Origin: Clostridia bacterium | GTDB lineage: Bacteria > Bacillota > Peptococcia > DRI-13 > SM3-B62 | Direction of reading: 5' to 3' | Assembly (NCBI GenBank): GCA_018433675.1 | Contig: JAHDQS010000038.1 | Coordinates: 1-53,398, forward strand | Length of the DNA stretch: 53,398 nt | Shown here: positions 44,264 through 53,398 of the stretch, in pieces | Numbering within the stretch: the stretch's first letter is position 1 | Layout of the letters: each line of letters opens with the position of its first letter | Program-made: the position numbers and the translations under genes | Notes under the pieces: generated by a model | The model's input: the letters and a program-made list of their open reading frames with translations, nothing else | What the model was told of the DNA's origin: nothing | The model's database searches: none

Positions 44264-44436
44264 GATATTGTCCTTTGTGTGGCAGCAGGTCTGTCGGCAG
44301 GGTCGGGACAGATCAGTATTTTTGCTGGGATTGTTATGTCGAGTGCCGGGTAGGAAGGAAAAACGGTGAGGTCAAGATGTTTTTTGTGACGGAAGACGGT
44401 GGACTGGTTGAGTATCAGGATGCTGTTAATGTTTAG
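44260..44436 (+). CDS. 58-residue zinc-ribbon protein
   Basis: This short gene begins MRYCPLCGSRSVGRVG and has a second Cys pair in YFCWDCYVEC, giving a CxxC-x18-CxxC zinc-ribbon pattern with a third trailing Cys. The rest (FFVTEDGGLVEYQDAVNV) is a short acidic tail. Its ATG overlaps the PRC-barrel stop (ATGA) and its stop is 14 bases before the next gene, so it is translationally coupled. The function is unknown; RNA or protein binding is typical for such ribbons. Confidence 0.85.
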   Translation: MRYCPLCGSRSVGRVGTDQYFCWDCYVECRVGRKNGEVKMFFVTEDGGLVEYQDAVNV

Positions 44437-44450
44437 GAGGAGGTGAGAAG

Positions 44451-44642
44451 ATGAGAAGCAGGCTTGTAAACGGGATGCTGCTGGGCGGGGTAGCCGGAGC
44501 CCTTGTTGGGCTATATTTCCTTCCCAGGGCGAGGATGAACGGGCGTCAAGAGCTACTGGGCAAAAGCAGGAGAATTAAGTTGAAAACGGGAAGGCTGATG
44601 TCTAATGTGGCCCGTGATATTTATGATTACGTCAGTAAATAG
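44451..44642 (+). CDS. YtxH-like small membrane protein
   Basis: This 63-residue protein has one glycine-rich membrane helix (GMLLGGVAGALVGLYFLP) followed by a basic amphipathic tail (KSRRIKLKTGRLMSN), the pattern of YtxH-domain proteins. ATG 44451 follows AGGAGGTGAG. It is the third gene of the PRC-barrel cluster. The function is unknown. Confidence 0.72.
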   Translation: MRSRLVNGMLLGGVAGALVGLYFLPRARMNGRQELLGKSRRIKLKTGRLMSNVARDIYDYVSK

Positions 44643-44674
44643 CGTTCTTATTTAACGGTAAATGTGGCGAGGGA

Positions 44675-45703
44675 ATGGGTAATTTAGAGCAGGGTTTATG
44701 TCGCAAGGTTGTTGTTTTACTTATTGTTGGCGCTGTTTTGGCTTTTTTTGTAGCGATACGCACCGTGTTGTTCCCTTTTTTTATGGCTTATATTATTGCT
44801 TATATCTTACATCCCTTTGTTGACTATTTGGAAACTAAGGGTATTTCCCGGGGTCTAGCGATAGCGGCTGTTTATTTACTTGTATTGCTGGCGGCAGCCG
44901 GCTCCGTTTTTTTCTTATTACCCGTAATTTTAGGGGATCTCAACAGATTGCTTGAGTTGATCCCCTCTTATGCCGATCATTTTCAACAGTTTATTAAAGA
45001 CATGGAGTTAGGTTATAACAGTGTCTCGGTACCTACAGGTTTGCGGACGGTGGTTGATGAGACTATCGGCAAAATCGAGAATGTTTTTTTGCGCGTGGTT
45101 GAAGGCTTTATTGAGGGGTTGCTCGGTCTTTTTTCCCAGGTTTTTAATTTGGCAATCATACCGGTTGTCAGCTTTTATTTTCTCTTGGAGTTTAAAAAAA
45201 TCGGCAGTTTTTTGCTTTTGTTGATTCCGGTGAGAATGAGGACCGAATTGTCAGGGGTTGCCGTCGAAATGGATGAGGTTCTAAAGAAATTTATCAGGGG
45301 TAATTTGTTGGTAGCCTTGTCGGTTGCAATCATGGTGGCAGCGGGGATGTTTCTGATAGGTATGGATTTTCCCCTGTTGATCGGCGCTTTTACCGGTCTC
45401 ATGAACCTGATCCCTTTCTTTGGGGCGATAATTTCTGCGCTGCCTGCTATGCTGCTGGCCTTGCTCCAATCAAAGTGGCTGGCCCTTTATGTTTTAGGGA
45501 TAATGATCGTTGTGCAACAGATCGAGGGAAATATTATCGCCCCAAAGATCCTGGGCGATTGTATCGGGTTGCATCCGTTGATTATTATTTTTGCCCTTTT
45601 GACAGGAGGCCATTTGTGGGGTTTGATCGGCTTATTTCTAGCGGTGCCGGCTGCTGCTGTTTTAAAGGTATTGTTGCGTTATGCTTACACTCGCTTGGTT
45701 TAA
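44675..45703 (+). CDS. AI-2E/PerM-family membrane transporter
   Basis: This 342-residue protein has about eight membrane helices. The family features are the N-terminal LFPFFMAYIIAYILHPFVDYLE, the central helical pair with VVSFYFLLEFKKIG and the C-terminal GLMNLIPFFGAIISALPAML and GLIGLFLAVPAAAVLKVL. Members export autoinducer-2 or exchange ions; the cargo here is unknown. ATG 44675 follows GCGAGGGA. This family is often found just before alaS in Clostridia. Confidence 0.9.
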   Translation: MGNLEQGLCRKVVVLLIVGAVLAFFVAIRTVLFPFFMAYIIAYILHPFVDYLETKGISRGLAIAAVYLLVLLAAAGSVFFLLPVILGDLNRLLELIPSYADHFQQFIKDMELGYNSVSVPTGLRTVVDETIGKIENVFLRVVEGFIEGLLGLFSQVFNLAIIPVVSFYFLLEFKKIGSFLLLLIPVRMRTELSGVAVEMDEVLKKFIRGNLLVALSVAIMVAAGMFLIGMDFPLLIGAFTGLMNLIPFFGAIISALPAMLLALLQSKWLALYVLGIMIVVQQIEGNIIAPKILGDCIGLHPLIIIFALLTGGHLWGLIGLFLAVPAAAVLKVLLRYAYTRLV

Positions 45704-45725
45704 TACACTTTGACAACGGTTATAT

Positions 45726-45754
45726 TTGACAAAAAAGCAGCGGTTTCGTATAAT
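45726..45754 (+). promoter_or_regulatory. Promoter of alaS
   Basis: Perfect TTGACA (45726-45731) and TATAAT (45749-45754) are 17 bases apart. Transcription should start near 45761. A second TTGACA lies at about 45709. Confidence 0.85.
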
Positions 45755-45760
45755 TAACTC

Positions 45761-48507
<2,747 letters not shown>

Positions 48508-48588
48508 CTAATTCGCTTTTTTTTAAAGGAGAATTAAAGAGAATAAAGAATTATATATTATGAGGTAAGGGACAGGAGGGTTGATATT

Positions 48589-48846
48589 ATGTCTACCGAT
48601 AAGAACCAGCAAACAATGATGTTTCGCGTTAAAGCAGAGGAAGATATTAAGGTTAAGGATACATTGAAGCATGTTTACGGGGCTTTGCAGGAAAAGGGCT
48701 ACAACCCGATTGACCAGCTTGTCGGCTATCTTTTGTCGGGGGATCCGGCTTACATCACCAGCCACAAGAATTCGCGCCAGATGATCAGAAAGCTGGAACG
48801 TGACGAAATTTTGGAAGAGATGATCAGTACATATTTGAGCGAGTGA
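48589..48846 (+). CDS. ireB: IreB-family regulatory phosphoprotein (UPF0297)
   Basis: This 85-residue protein matches the IreB/UPF0297 family: [11 protein letters not shown] near the start, [20 protein letters not shown] and [20 protein letters not shown]. In Enterococcus IreB is a substrate of the Ser/Thr kinase IreK and affects cephalosporin resistance. The family lies in the conserved order alaS-ireB-ruvX-DUF1292. ATG 48589 follows GACAGGAGGG. Confidence 0.93.
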   Translation: MSTDKNQQTMMFRVKAEEDIKVKDTLKHVYGALQEKGYNPIDQLVGYLLSGDPAYITSHKNSRQMIRKLERDEILEEMISTYLSE

Positions 48847-48853
48847 GTATGCG

Positions 48854-48881
48854 GCCTCACACTGGATGTGAGGCTTTCTTT
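48854..48881 (+). terminator. Terminator of the alaS-ireB unit
   Basis: GCCTCACA/TGTGAGGC form a perfect 8-bp stem with a CTGGA loop followed by TTTCTTT. It separates ireB from the downstream reductase. Confidence 0.8.
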
Positions 48882-48976
48882 ATGCTTCAAGTATAAGTGC
48901 AACTGAGGCTTCCACCGACGCCTTGAGGCTTGGTGCAAGCCAAGTTTTCTTAATTTCAAGGGGAGTGGAGCGGGGA

Positions 48977-49924
48977 ATGAAATATCAGGGTTTGGGAAAT
49001 ACGGGAATCAAGGTGTCCCGTATTTGTTATGGGGCGTTGACCGTGGGTCCGCTGCAGGCCAATATGAGCATAAAAGAGGGTGCGGCGCTTATTCGCTATG
49101 CCCTGGAATGCGGAATAAACTTTATTGATACTGCCAAGATTTATGAGACCTACCCCTATATCAGAGAGGCGCTGAAGGGCTGGGACAAGCCTGTCGTTAT
49201 TGTCAGCAAGTCCTACGATTATACCCGTGAGGGAATGGAAAAGAGTTTGGAGGAGGCCCGGCAGGCTTTAGACCGTGATTGTGTTGAGATTTTTATGTTG
49301 CATGAGCAGGAATCCGAGTTGACGCTGGAAGGGCATAAGGACGCCCTGGATTATTTATGGGAAGCCAAAGCCAAGGGTCTGGTCAAGGCCGTGGGTATTT
49401 CCACCCATACTTTGCGAGCTGTCAAAGCAGCTACCGAAAGGGACGATGTTGAGGTGATCCATGCCATCGTCAATTACCGGGGTTTAGGTGTCTTGGATGG
49501 TACAGAGGAGGAAATGACACAAGCGTTAAAGGTCGCATGGGAGAAGGGGAAGGGCATTTACAGCATGAAGCCTTTAGGGGGCGGAAACCTTATCAAAAAT
49601 GTTCCGGCGGCGTTGGAATATGCTTTTCGACATCCCTATTTGCACAGCGTGGCCATCGGTTGTAAAATGAAAGAAGAGCTTGATTATAACATTGCGATGC
49701 TTGAGGAACAGGATATTCCGGTCGAGGTCATGGCTAAGGTAAGTACAGCGCCGAGGAAGCTGCATATTGAGGATTGGTGTATTGGCTGCGGGGCTTGTGT
49801 AAAACAGTGTCCTTTTGGGCTTTTGGCTATAAAGGATGGGAAGGCCTGTTTGACTGAGGATTCTTGTATGTTTTGCGGTTATTGCGGTGCGGTGTGCCCG
49901 GAATTTGCTATTAAGGTAGTTTAG
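48977..49924 (+). CDS. Aldo/keto reductase with C-terminal 2[4Fe-4S] ferredoxin domain
   Basis: This protein of about 315 residues has an aldo/keto reductase TIM barrel (about 1-255). The catalytic set is visible: Asp and Tyr in FIDTAKIYE, Lys in VSKSYDY, His in FMLHEQE. The last 50 residues carry two 4Fe-4S motifs, CIGCGACVKQCP and CMFCGYCGAVCP. Such fusions are common in anaerobes and probably pass electrons between ferredoxin and a carbonyl substrate; the substrate is unknown. ATG 48977 follows GGAGCGGGG. It stands alone after the ireB terminator and splits the conserved ireB-ruvX pair. Confidence 0.9.
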   Translation: MKYQGLGNTGIKVSRICYGALTVGPLQANMSIKEGAALIRYALECGINFIDTAKIYETYPYIREALKGWDKPVVIVSKSYDYTREGMEKSLEEARQALDRDCVEIFMLHEQESELTLEGHKDALDYLWEAKAKGLVKAVGISTHTLRAVKAATERDDVEVIHAIVNYRGLGVLDGTEEEMTQALKVAWEKGKGIYSMKPLGGGNLIKNVPAALEYAFRHPYLHSVAIGCKMKEELDYNIAMLEEQDIPVEVMAKVSTAPRKLHIEDWCIGCGACVKQCPFGLLAIKDGKACLTEDSCMFCGYCGAVCPEFAIKVV

Positions 49925-49968
49925 ACTAGTTGATGTGCTTTGAGTTGATGGGAGATGATGAGTAGGAA

Positions 49969-50382
49969 ATGAGGATCTTGGGGTTGGATGTAGGAGATAG
50001 AAGAATTGGGATAGCCGTCAGCGATGAGATGGGAATAACGGCCCAGGGACTCAAGACTTTAAACCGGGAAAATGTCGCGGAAGATGTTGCCGACCTCGGA
50101 GAGATTATCAAAGATTATGCTGTAGAACGTGTTGTAGTAGGCCTGCCGCGGAATATGAACGGTACTTACGGGGAACAGGCGGAGAAGGTGAAGGAATTTG
50201 CCGCTGAGTTAAAGAAAGCGACTGCTGTTGAGGTGGTGTATCAGGATGAGCGTTTAACAACGGTGGCGGCGGAAAGGACTTTGTTGCAGGGTAATGTGTC
50301 ACGCAAGAAAAGAAAAGGGGTAATAGACAAGATTGCGGCGGTCATGATTTTGCAAGGTTATCTTGATAGTGCTCGTTTGTAA
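49969..50382 (+). CDS. ruvX: RuvX/YqgF pre-16S rRNA nuclease
   Basis: This 137-residue RNase H-fold protein begins MRILGLDVGDRRIGIAVSD with the first catalytic Asp, and has VVVGLPRNMNGTYG, VYQDERLTTVAAER (catalytic Glu region) and KIAAVMILQGYLD. The YqgF family matures the 5' end of 16S rRNA. No strong ribosome-binding site is seen; GGGAGATGATGAG is nearest. Confidence 0.95.
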   Translation: MRILGLDVGDRRIGIAVSDEMGITAQGLKTLNRENVAEDVADLGEIIKDYAVERVVVGLPRNMNGTYGEQAEKVKEFAAELKKATAVEVVYQDERLTTVAAERTLLQGNVSRKKRKGVIDKIAAVMILQGYLDSARL

Positions 50383-50538
50383 GGCAAAGGTCTTTTTTTC
50401 GATACATAAGAGGTCATGATAAGGGAAAGAATATTTCCGCAGGGGCAAAAGAGGATGAACTTAGGTTTGACAAAGCTTATCAAAGGAATGTACAATGGCT
50501 TTGAAGCAAGTGAATGATAAGGAAAGAGGTGGGTAGCG

Positions 50539-50811
50539 ATGAATGATAATGATGAAAAGGTTGTCTTAGTCGACGAAAACGGTGAAGAGCACGGTTTTGT
50601 ACTTATTGATGTTCTGGAAGTGGACAATGAGGAATACGCTGTTCTTGAGCCCCTTGACCTTGATGAAGAAGAGTCCGAGGCGATCATTCTTAAAATAGGG
50701 AAAGACGAAAACGGTGAAGATGTTCTTTTTGATATTGAAGACGACGAGGAATGGGAAAGGGTAGCGGATGCGTGGCAGGAATTGATGGAGGAAGACGGAG
50801 AAGAGGAATAG
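50539..50811 (+). CDS. DUF1292 acidic protein (YrzB-like)
   Basis: This 90-residue, very acidic protein has the DUF1292 pattern: KVVLVDENGEEHGFVLIDVL, EYAVLEPLD and ILKIGKDENGEDVLFDIEDD. It follows ruvX, as YrzB does in Bacillus. The function is unknown. ATG 50539 follows AGAGGTGGG. Confidence 0.9.
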   Translation: MNDNDEKVVLVDENGEEHGFVLIDVLEVDNEEYAVLEPLDLDEEESEAIILKIGKDENGEDVLFDIEDDEEWERVADAWQELMEEDGEEE

Positions 50812-50847
50812 GAGCAATAGAATATAGCAATAATGGGATAATGACAG

Positions 50848-50876
50848 CCCCTTGCCGAACGGCAAGGGGTTTGTTG
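50848..50876 (+). terminator. Terminator after DUF1292
   Basis: CCCCTTGCC-GAAC-GGCAAGGGG is a perfect 9-bp hairpin followed by TTTGTTG. It closes the housekeeping part of the window. Confidence 0.85.
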
Positions 50877-50916
50877 TAGGTGGTGAGCGTGGGGAGCAGC
50901 CTGACGTTAAGAACTA

Positions 50917-50968
50917 TTGCCAATATTAATATAAAAGATATATAATTAGGATATTGCTAATATTAGTA
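50917..50968 (+). promoter_or_regulatory. Promoter of the repeat protein with flanking direct repeats
   Basis: TTGCCA (50917-50922), an 18-base spacer and TATAAT (50941-50946) form a promoter. TTGCCAATATTAATA at 50917 and TTGCTAATATTAGTA at 50954 are 13/15 identical and bracket the -10 box, so a dimeric regulator may bind there. Confidence 0.6.
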
Positions 50969-51006
50969 ATTAGAAGAAATAAATACTAGCAAGAAGGGGT
51001 GATCGT

Positions 51007-52743
51007 TTGAAAAGGGTACTGCTTTTTTTTGTTGTCTTAACGGTAATAGCAACGGTGGGCGTACTGTCTCCCGACTCAGCGACAGGGGTTGTAATGGAAT
51101 CTAATATTAACAAGATAGCCTTGACCTCGCCGAGCGAGGGAGATATCTGGGCTGCCGGTGATGAAAGGGTCATTGTCTGGAAGACCCGGGGAGCTGAGGG
51201 AGGATATGTGGCTCTGTATTATCGGAATGTTTCAAATGAAAAATGGCAGCACATTACAACTGTCACAAATACCGGCTCTTACATCTGGGAATTACCGAAG
51301 GTGGAAACGCATCAGGCTCAGGTTCGGGCGGTGTGGCAGCAATCAGAAAACGATGATTCGATCAAATATGATGAGTGTATCTCCGGAGAATTCACGATTT
51401 TCAAGAAAACACAGGAACAGGCCTTTATCAGAATCAATTCCCCGCTCGCCGAAGATTTGTGGGAACCCCAAAGCAAGCAGGTTATTTCCTGGGAAAGCGG
51501 CGGGGCTGTTTCCGGCGGTTATGTAGACCTGTATTACAGGGAAAACAGCGAAAGCAAGTGGGTATATATCGAAACGACAAAGAATACGGGCAGCTTTTTG
51601 TGGACCGTGCCGTGGGCGGAGACAAAGGAAGCGCAAATACAGGCCGTTTGGAAGAGCGGAGAAGGTTATGACAAAATATTGGCGGTGGATGTATCCGGCA
51701 AATTCTTTATTATGCAGAAAACCCCGGGAAGGAACATCAAGATAACCTCTCCTGTTTCGGGGGACCTTTGGGAAGCAGGCAGCAGTCAATCGATCAAATG
51801 GGAACTTAGCGGCGGCACCGGCGGCAAGGTCAGTTTGTATTATCGGGGCGATGACAGCAATACCTGGGTATTTATCAGGAGCGTGGAAAGTATCTCCGGG
51901 ATAGTGGGGACTTGTAGCTGGCTTGTCCCGAATATGGCTACAGACAGTGCTCAAATCCGGGCTATTTGGGAAGCCGATGGGGTAATGCCCGGCATATATG
52001 CCCAGGATATCAGCGATGAGTTTACGATTTATAGAGCTCAAGTTTCAACCAAGCCAAAAACGCCTTCCGACTTAACGGCAACCACGGCTTCTTCAAGTAG
52101 GATTAAACTGTCCTGGGTCGATGAGTCCGCTAATGAAAACGGTTTTATTGTAGAAAGGAAAACCATAGACGGGAGCTTTGAGCAAGTCGCTGTTCTAAAA
52201 GAAAATACCACTAAGCATTGGGACATTGACTTATCTCCCGCTACTACTTATGTTTACAGGGTAAGGGCCTATAACACAGCAGGTTATTCCGGCTATTCCA
52301 ATGAATCAACTGCCAAAACACTTGAACAGGGAGCCCCGGGAGAGGTTATCAGCTTGAGGTTTTATCTCAATGAAAAGGGCTACTATCTCAATGACAAGTA
52401 CTATGAAATGGACGTTGCGCCACTTAACTATGAAAATAGGACGGTGTTGCCGGTGCGTTTTGTGACGGAGGCGCTTTATGCTTCTCCGGAGTGGGTAGAG
52501 GATGAGAAAAAGGTAACGATTGCGATGATCGACAGATACATCGAGCTGTGGATCGATAAGTATTACGCCAAGGTCGACGGGTCATATGTGCTGATTGATG
52601 AGGAGAATCCCCTGGTTACACCGATTATTGTTCCTCCCGGCCGAACGATGCTGCCTATACGTTTTATCTCCGAGAACCTGGGCTGTAGCGTCGAATGGGA
52701 TCCGGCTTTGCAGGAGGTGGCCATCACTTATGTGGTTCCGTAG
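51007..52743 (+). CDS. Secreted protein: three Ig-like repeats, fibronectin III and copper-amine-oxidase-N-type domain
   Basis: This 578-residue exported protein has a signal peptide (1-28). Three repeats of about 100 residues follow (about 41-135, 145-238, 248-345), each with SP..(G/E)D.W, I.W, VSLYYR-like strands, a central W(V/Q).I and a closing AQ(V/I)RA(V/I)W. A fibronectin III domain (about 352-440; PSDLTATTASSSRIKLSW) and a C-terminal copper amine oxidase N-terminal-like stalk domain (about 448-578; RTVLPVRFVTEAL and RTMLPIRFISENLGC) complete it. The stalk domain is common in Clostridial cell-surface proteins and does not imply oxidase activity. TTG 51007 follows AAGGGGTGA. It is probably a cell-wall or adhesion protein, expressed as one gene. 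Confidence 0.85.
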   Translation: MKRVLLFFVVLTVIATVGVLSPDSATGVVMESNINKIALTSPSEGDIWAAGDERVIVWKTRGAEGGYVALYYRNVSNEKWQHITTVTNTGSYIWELPKVETHQAQVRAVWQQSENDDSIKYDECISGEFTIFKKTQEQAFIRINSPLAEDLWEPQSKQVISWESGGAVSGGYVDLYYRENSESKWVYIETTKNTGSFLWTVPWAETKEAQIQAVWKSGEGYDKILAVDVSGKFFIMQKTPGRNIKITSPVSGDLWEAGSSQSIKWELSGGTGGKVSLYYRGDDSNTWVFIRSVESISGIVGTCSWLVPNMATDSAQIRAIWEADGVMPGIYAQDISDEFTIYRAQVSTKPKTPSDLTATTASSSRIKLSWVDESANENGFIVERKTIDGSFEQVAVLKENTTKHWDIDLSPATTYVYRVRAYNTAGYSGYSNESTAKTLEQGAPGEVISLRFYLNEKGYYLNDKYYEMDVAPLNYENRTVLPVRFVTEALYASPEWVEDEKKVTIAMIDRYIELWIDKYYAKVDGSYVLIDEENPLVTPIIVPPGRTMLPIRFISENLGCSVEWDPALQEVAITYVVP

Positions 52744-52803
52744 GATTAGAGTGGGGAGATTGACGGGATTGATGGCATAAAAAAAGTGAGTTAAAAGGAG
52801 TAT

Positions 52804-52847
52804 AAGGGAGTATCCTGTTTCGCAAGAAAGGGGGATGCTCCCTTTTT
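52804..52847 (+). terminator. Terminator of the repeat protein
   Basis: GGGAGTATCC and GGATGCTCCC form a 10-bp stem (one G-U-type mismatch) with a loop of about 17 bases, followed by T5. Confidence 0.75.
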
Positions 52848-52910
52848 GGCGTGGATAACAGGCTATGTTTATTGTTGCAGGGTCTAAATTAGATAAAAGG
52901 GGTTTGATAA

Positions 52911-53140
52911 ATGAGTAACAAACGGTAGGTGATTCAATCCTTACTTCATTAGGCATTAAATCATGGTCCAATATCACTACAGGAATCCATTATACTATTT
53001 TCTATTCGTTATTCTTTTATTTCCTTGCTTTGGTTATAAGTTTAAGATACAGGAATGATTTCGGCTCAAAATTAGGAAGAATTATGTCAATAATATGTGT
53101 AAGTTTTACTTTATTTAGCATGTTCTTGATTATAAAGTAA
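52911..53140 (+). pseudogene. Small two-helix membrane protein, apparently frameshifted
   Basis: ATG 52911 has AAAAGGGG 9 bases upstream but stops after five codons. A one-base shift near 52920-52925 opens a frame to the TAA at 53138. That frame encodes about 70 residues with two hydrophobic segments (IHYTIFYSLFFYFLALVISL and SIICVSFTLFSMFLII) joined by a basic loop (RYRNDFGSKLGR). The pattern looks like a real membrane protein that lost its frame, or a sequencing error. Lying next to an RHS remnant, it might be an old immunity-type gene; this is only a guess. Confidence 0.4.
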
Positions 53141-53207
53141 CGAGGAACTGGCTATTTGTAAAACTTCCACCGGGGTCGAAATATCCTTAAGCATGTAGTA
53201 ACGGGTA

Positions 53208-53398
53208 ATATGTCGAAGGGGATATTTCGAATCCGCTGAGTATTAATCAGTATACTTACTGTGCCAATAACCCGCTCATATACATTGATCCAAGTGGATA
53301 CGGGTATGTTTGGAATAACTATGGTGAAATAATTGGAACTTGCGAAGGAGCAGATTATACAGATACTAGTCCAGAGGCGACAGCAACTCATGGTGGGC
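53208..53398 (+). pseudogene. RHS-repeat core fragment (truncated at its 5' side, runs off the window)
   Basis: From 53208 an open frame reads VEGDISNPLSINQYTYCANN then PLIYIDPSGYGY, the hallmark end of an RHS-associated core (…NLYTY..NNP..Y.DPSG). There is no start codon: a TAA at 53205 stands where the usual GRF..EDTY segment should be. After the core the frame continues into a variable C-terminal stretch (YGEIIGTCEGADYTDTSPEA) that leaves the window. It is a fragment left by recombination or decay, or a displaced alternative C-terminal tip of an RHS polymorphic toxin. Confidence 0.7.

Noticed and set aside
50383-50538. Extra gene between ruvX and DUF1292
   Set aside because: Frames here are short, lack ribosome-binding sites and show no coding pattern. 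The stretch looks like a plain spacer.
51343-52041. A 232-codon minus-strand frame opposite the surface repeat protein
   Set aside because: It mirrors the three repeats of the plus-strand gene and has no ribosome-binding site or motif.

Overview
The window looks like chromosomal DNA from an endospore-forming, anaerobic member of the Firmicutes (Clostridia; the gene order resembles the Desulfotomaculum/Peptococcaceae branch, but the genus cannot be read from the sequence). The support is a SpoIID-type gene, a BofC-like gene, the orders yebC-(bofC)-ruvCAB, queA-tgt-yajC-secDF-recJ-relA and alaS-ireB-ruvX-DUF1292, strong AGGAGG ribosome-binding sites with many TTG/GTG starts, an oxygen-independent heme-type enzyme (HemZ) and ferredoxin domains. 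No prophage, complete insertion sequence, CRISPR array or tRNA was seen.

Layout. (1) 21-198: a 5S rRNA gene, the end of an rRNA operon, closed by a bidirectional terminator. (2) 206-13557: an accessory catabolic region built around a PAS-type sigma-54 activator. It holds a divergent class III aminotransferase-malic enzyme pair, a tripartite tricarboxylate-type transporter (TctB-TctC-TctA) followed by an M20 hydrolase, and a CoA-acylating aldehyde dehydrogenase-M20 hydrolase-LarA-type racemase operon. Three well-formed -24/-12 promoters each head one of these three units, so they are probably one regulon. (3) 13601-34271: housekeeping genes: a small lipoprotein, yebC, a BofC-like gene, ruvCAB, queH, DUF2905, a SpoIID-like gene, queA, tgt, yajC, an HD protein, secD, secF, a LapA-like gene, a RecJ-HIRAN-RecQ-like fusion, relA, an MBL hydrolase and hemZ. 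(4) 34304-37648: hisS-aspS and a 6S RNA gene. (5) 37650-45703: a GGDEF/EAL protein behind a long structured leader, a DUF2294 protein, tcdA, a self-controlled csoR-trxA unit, rarA, mnmA, and a small envelope-like cluster (PRC-barrel, a 58-residue zinc ribbon, a YtxH-like protein, an AI-2E-family permease). (6) 45726-50875: alaS with its own promoter and leader, ireB, an aldo/keto reductase-ferredoxin protein, ruvX and DUF1292. (7) 50917-53398: a secreted repeat protein with a copper-amine-oxidase-N-type domain, then AT-rich debris with a possibly frameshifted small membrane gene and the end of an RHS core running off the window.

The most interesting part is region 2. Uptake (TctBCA), amide hydrolysis (two M20 enzymes), transamination (GabT-like), semialdehyde-to-acyl-CoA conversion, hydroxy-acid racemisation (LarA-like) and decarboxylation (malic enzyme) appear to share one sigma-54 activator. 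This fits a dedicated route for an N-acylated amino acid or hydroxyacyl-amide, possibly giving GABA or beta-alanine plus a hydroxy acid such as malate. The substrate is an inference and is not shown by the sequence.
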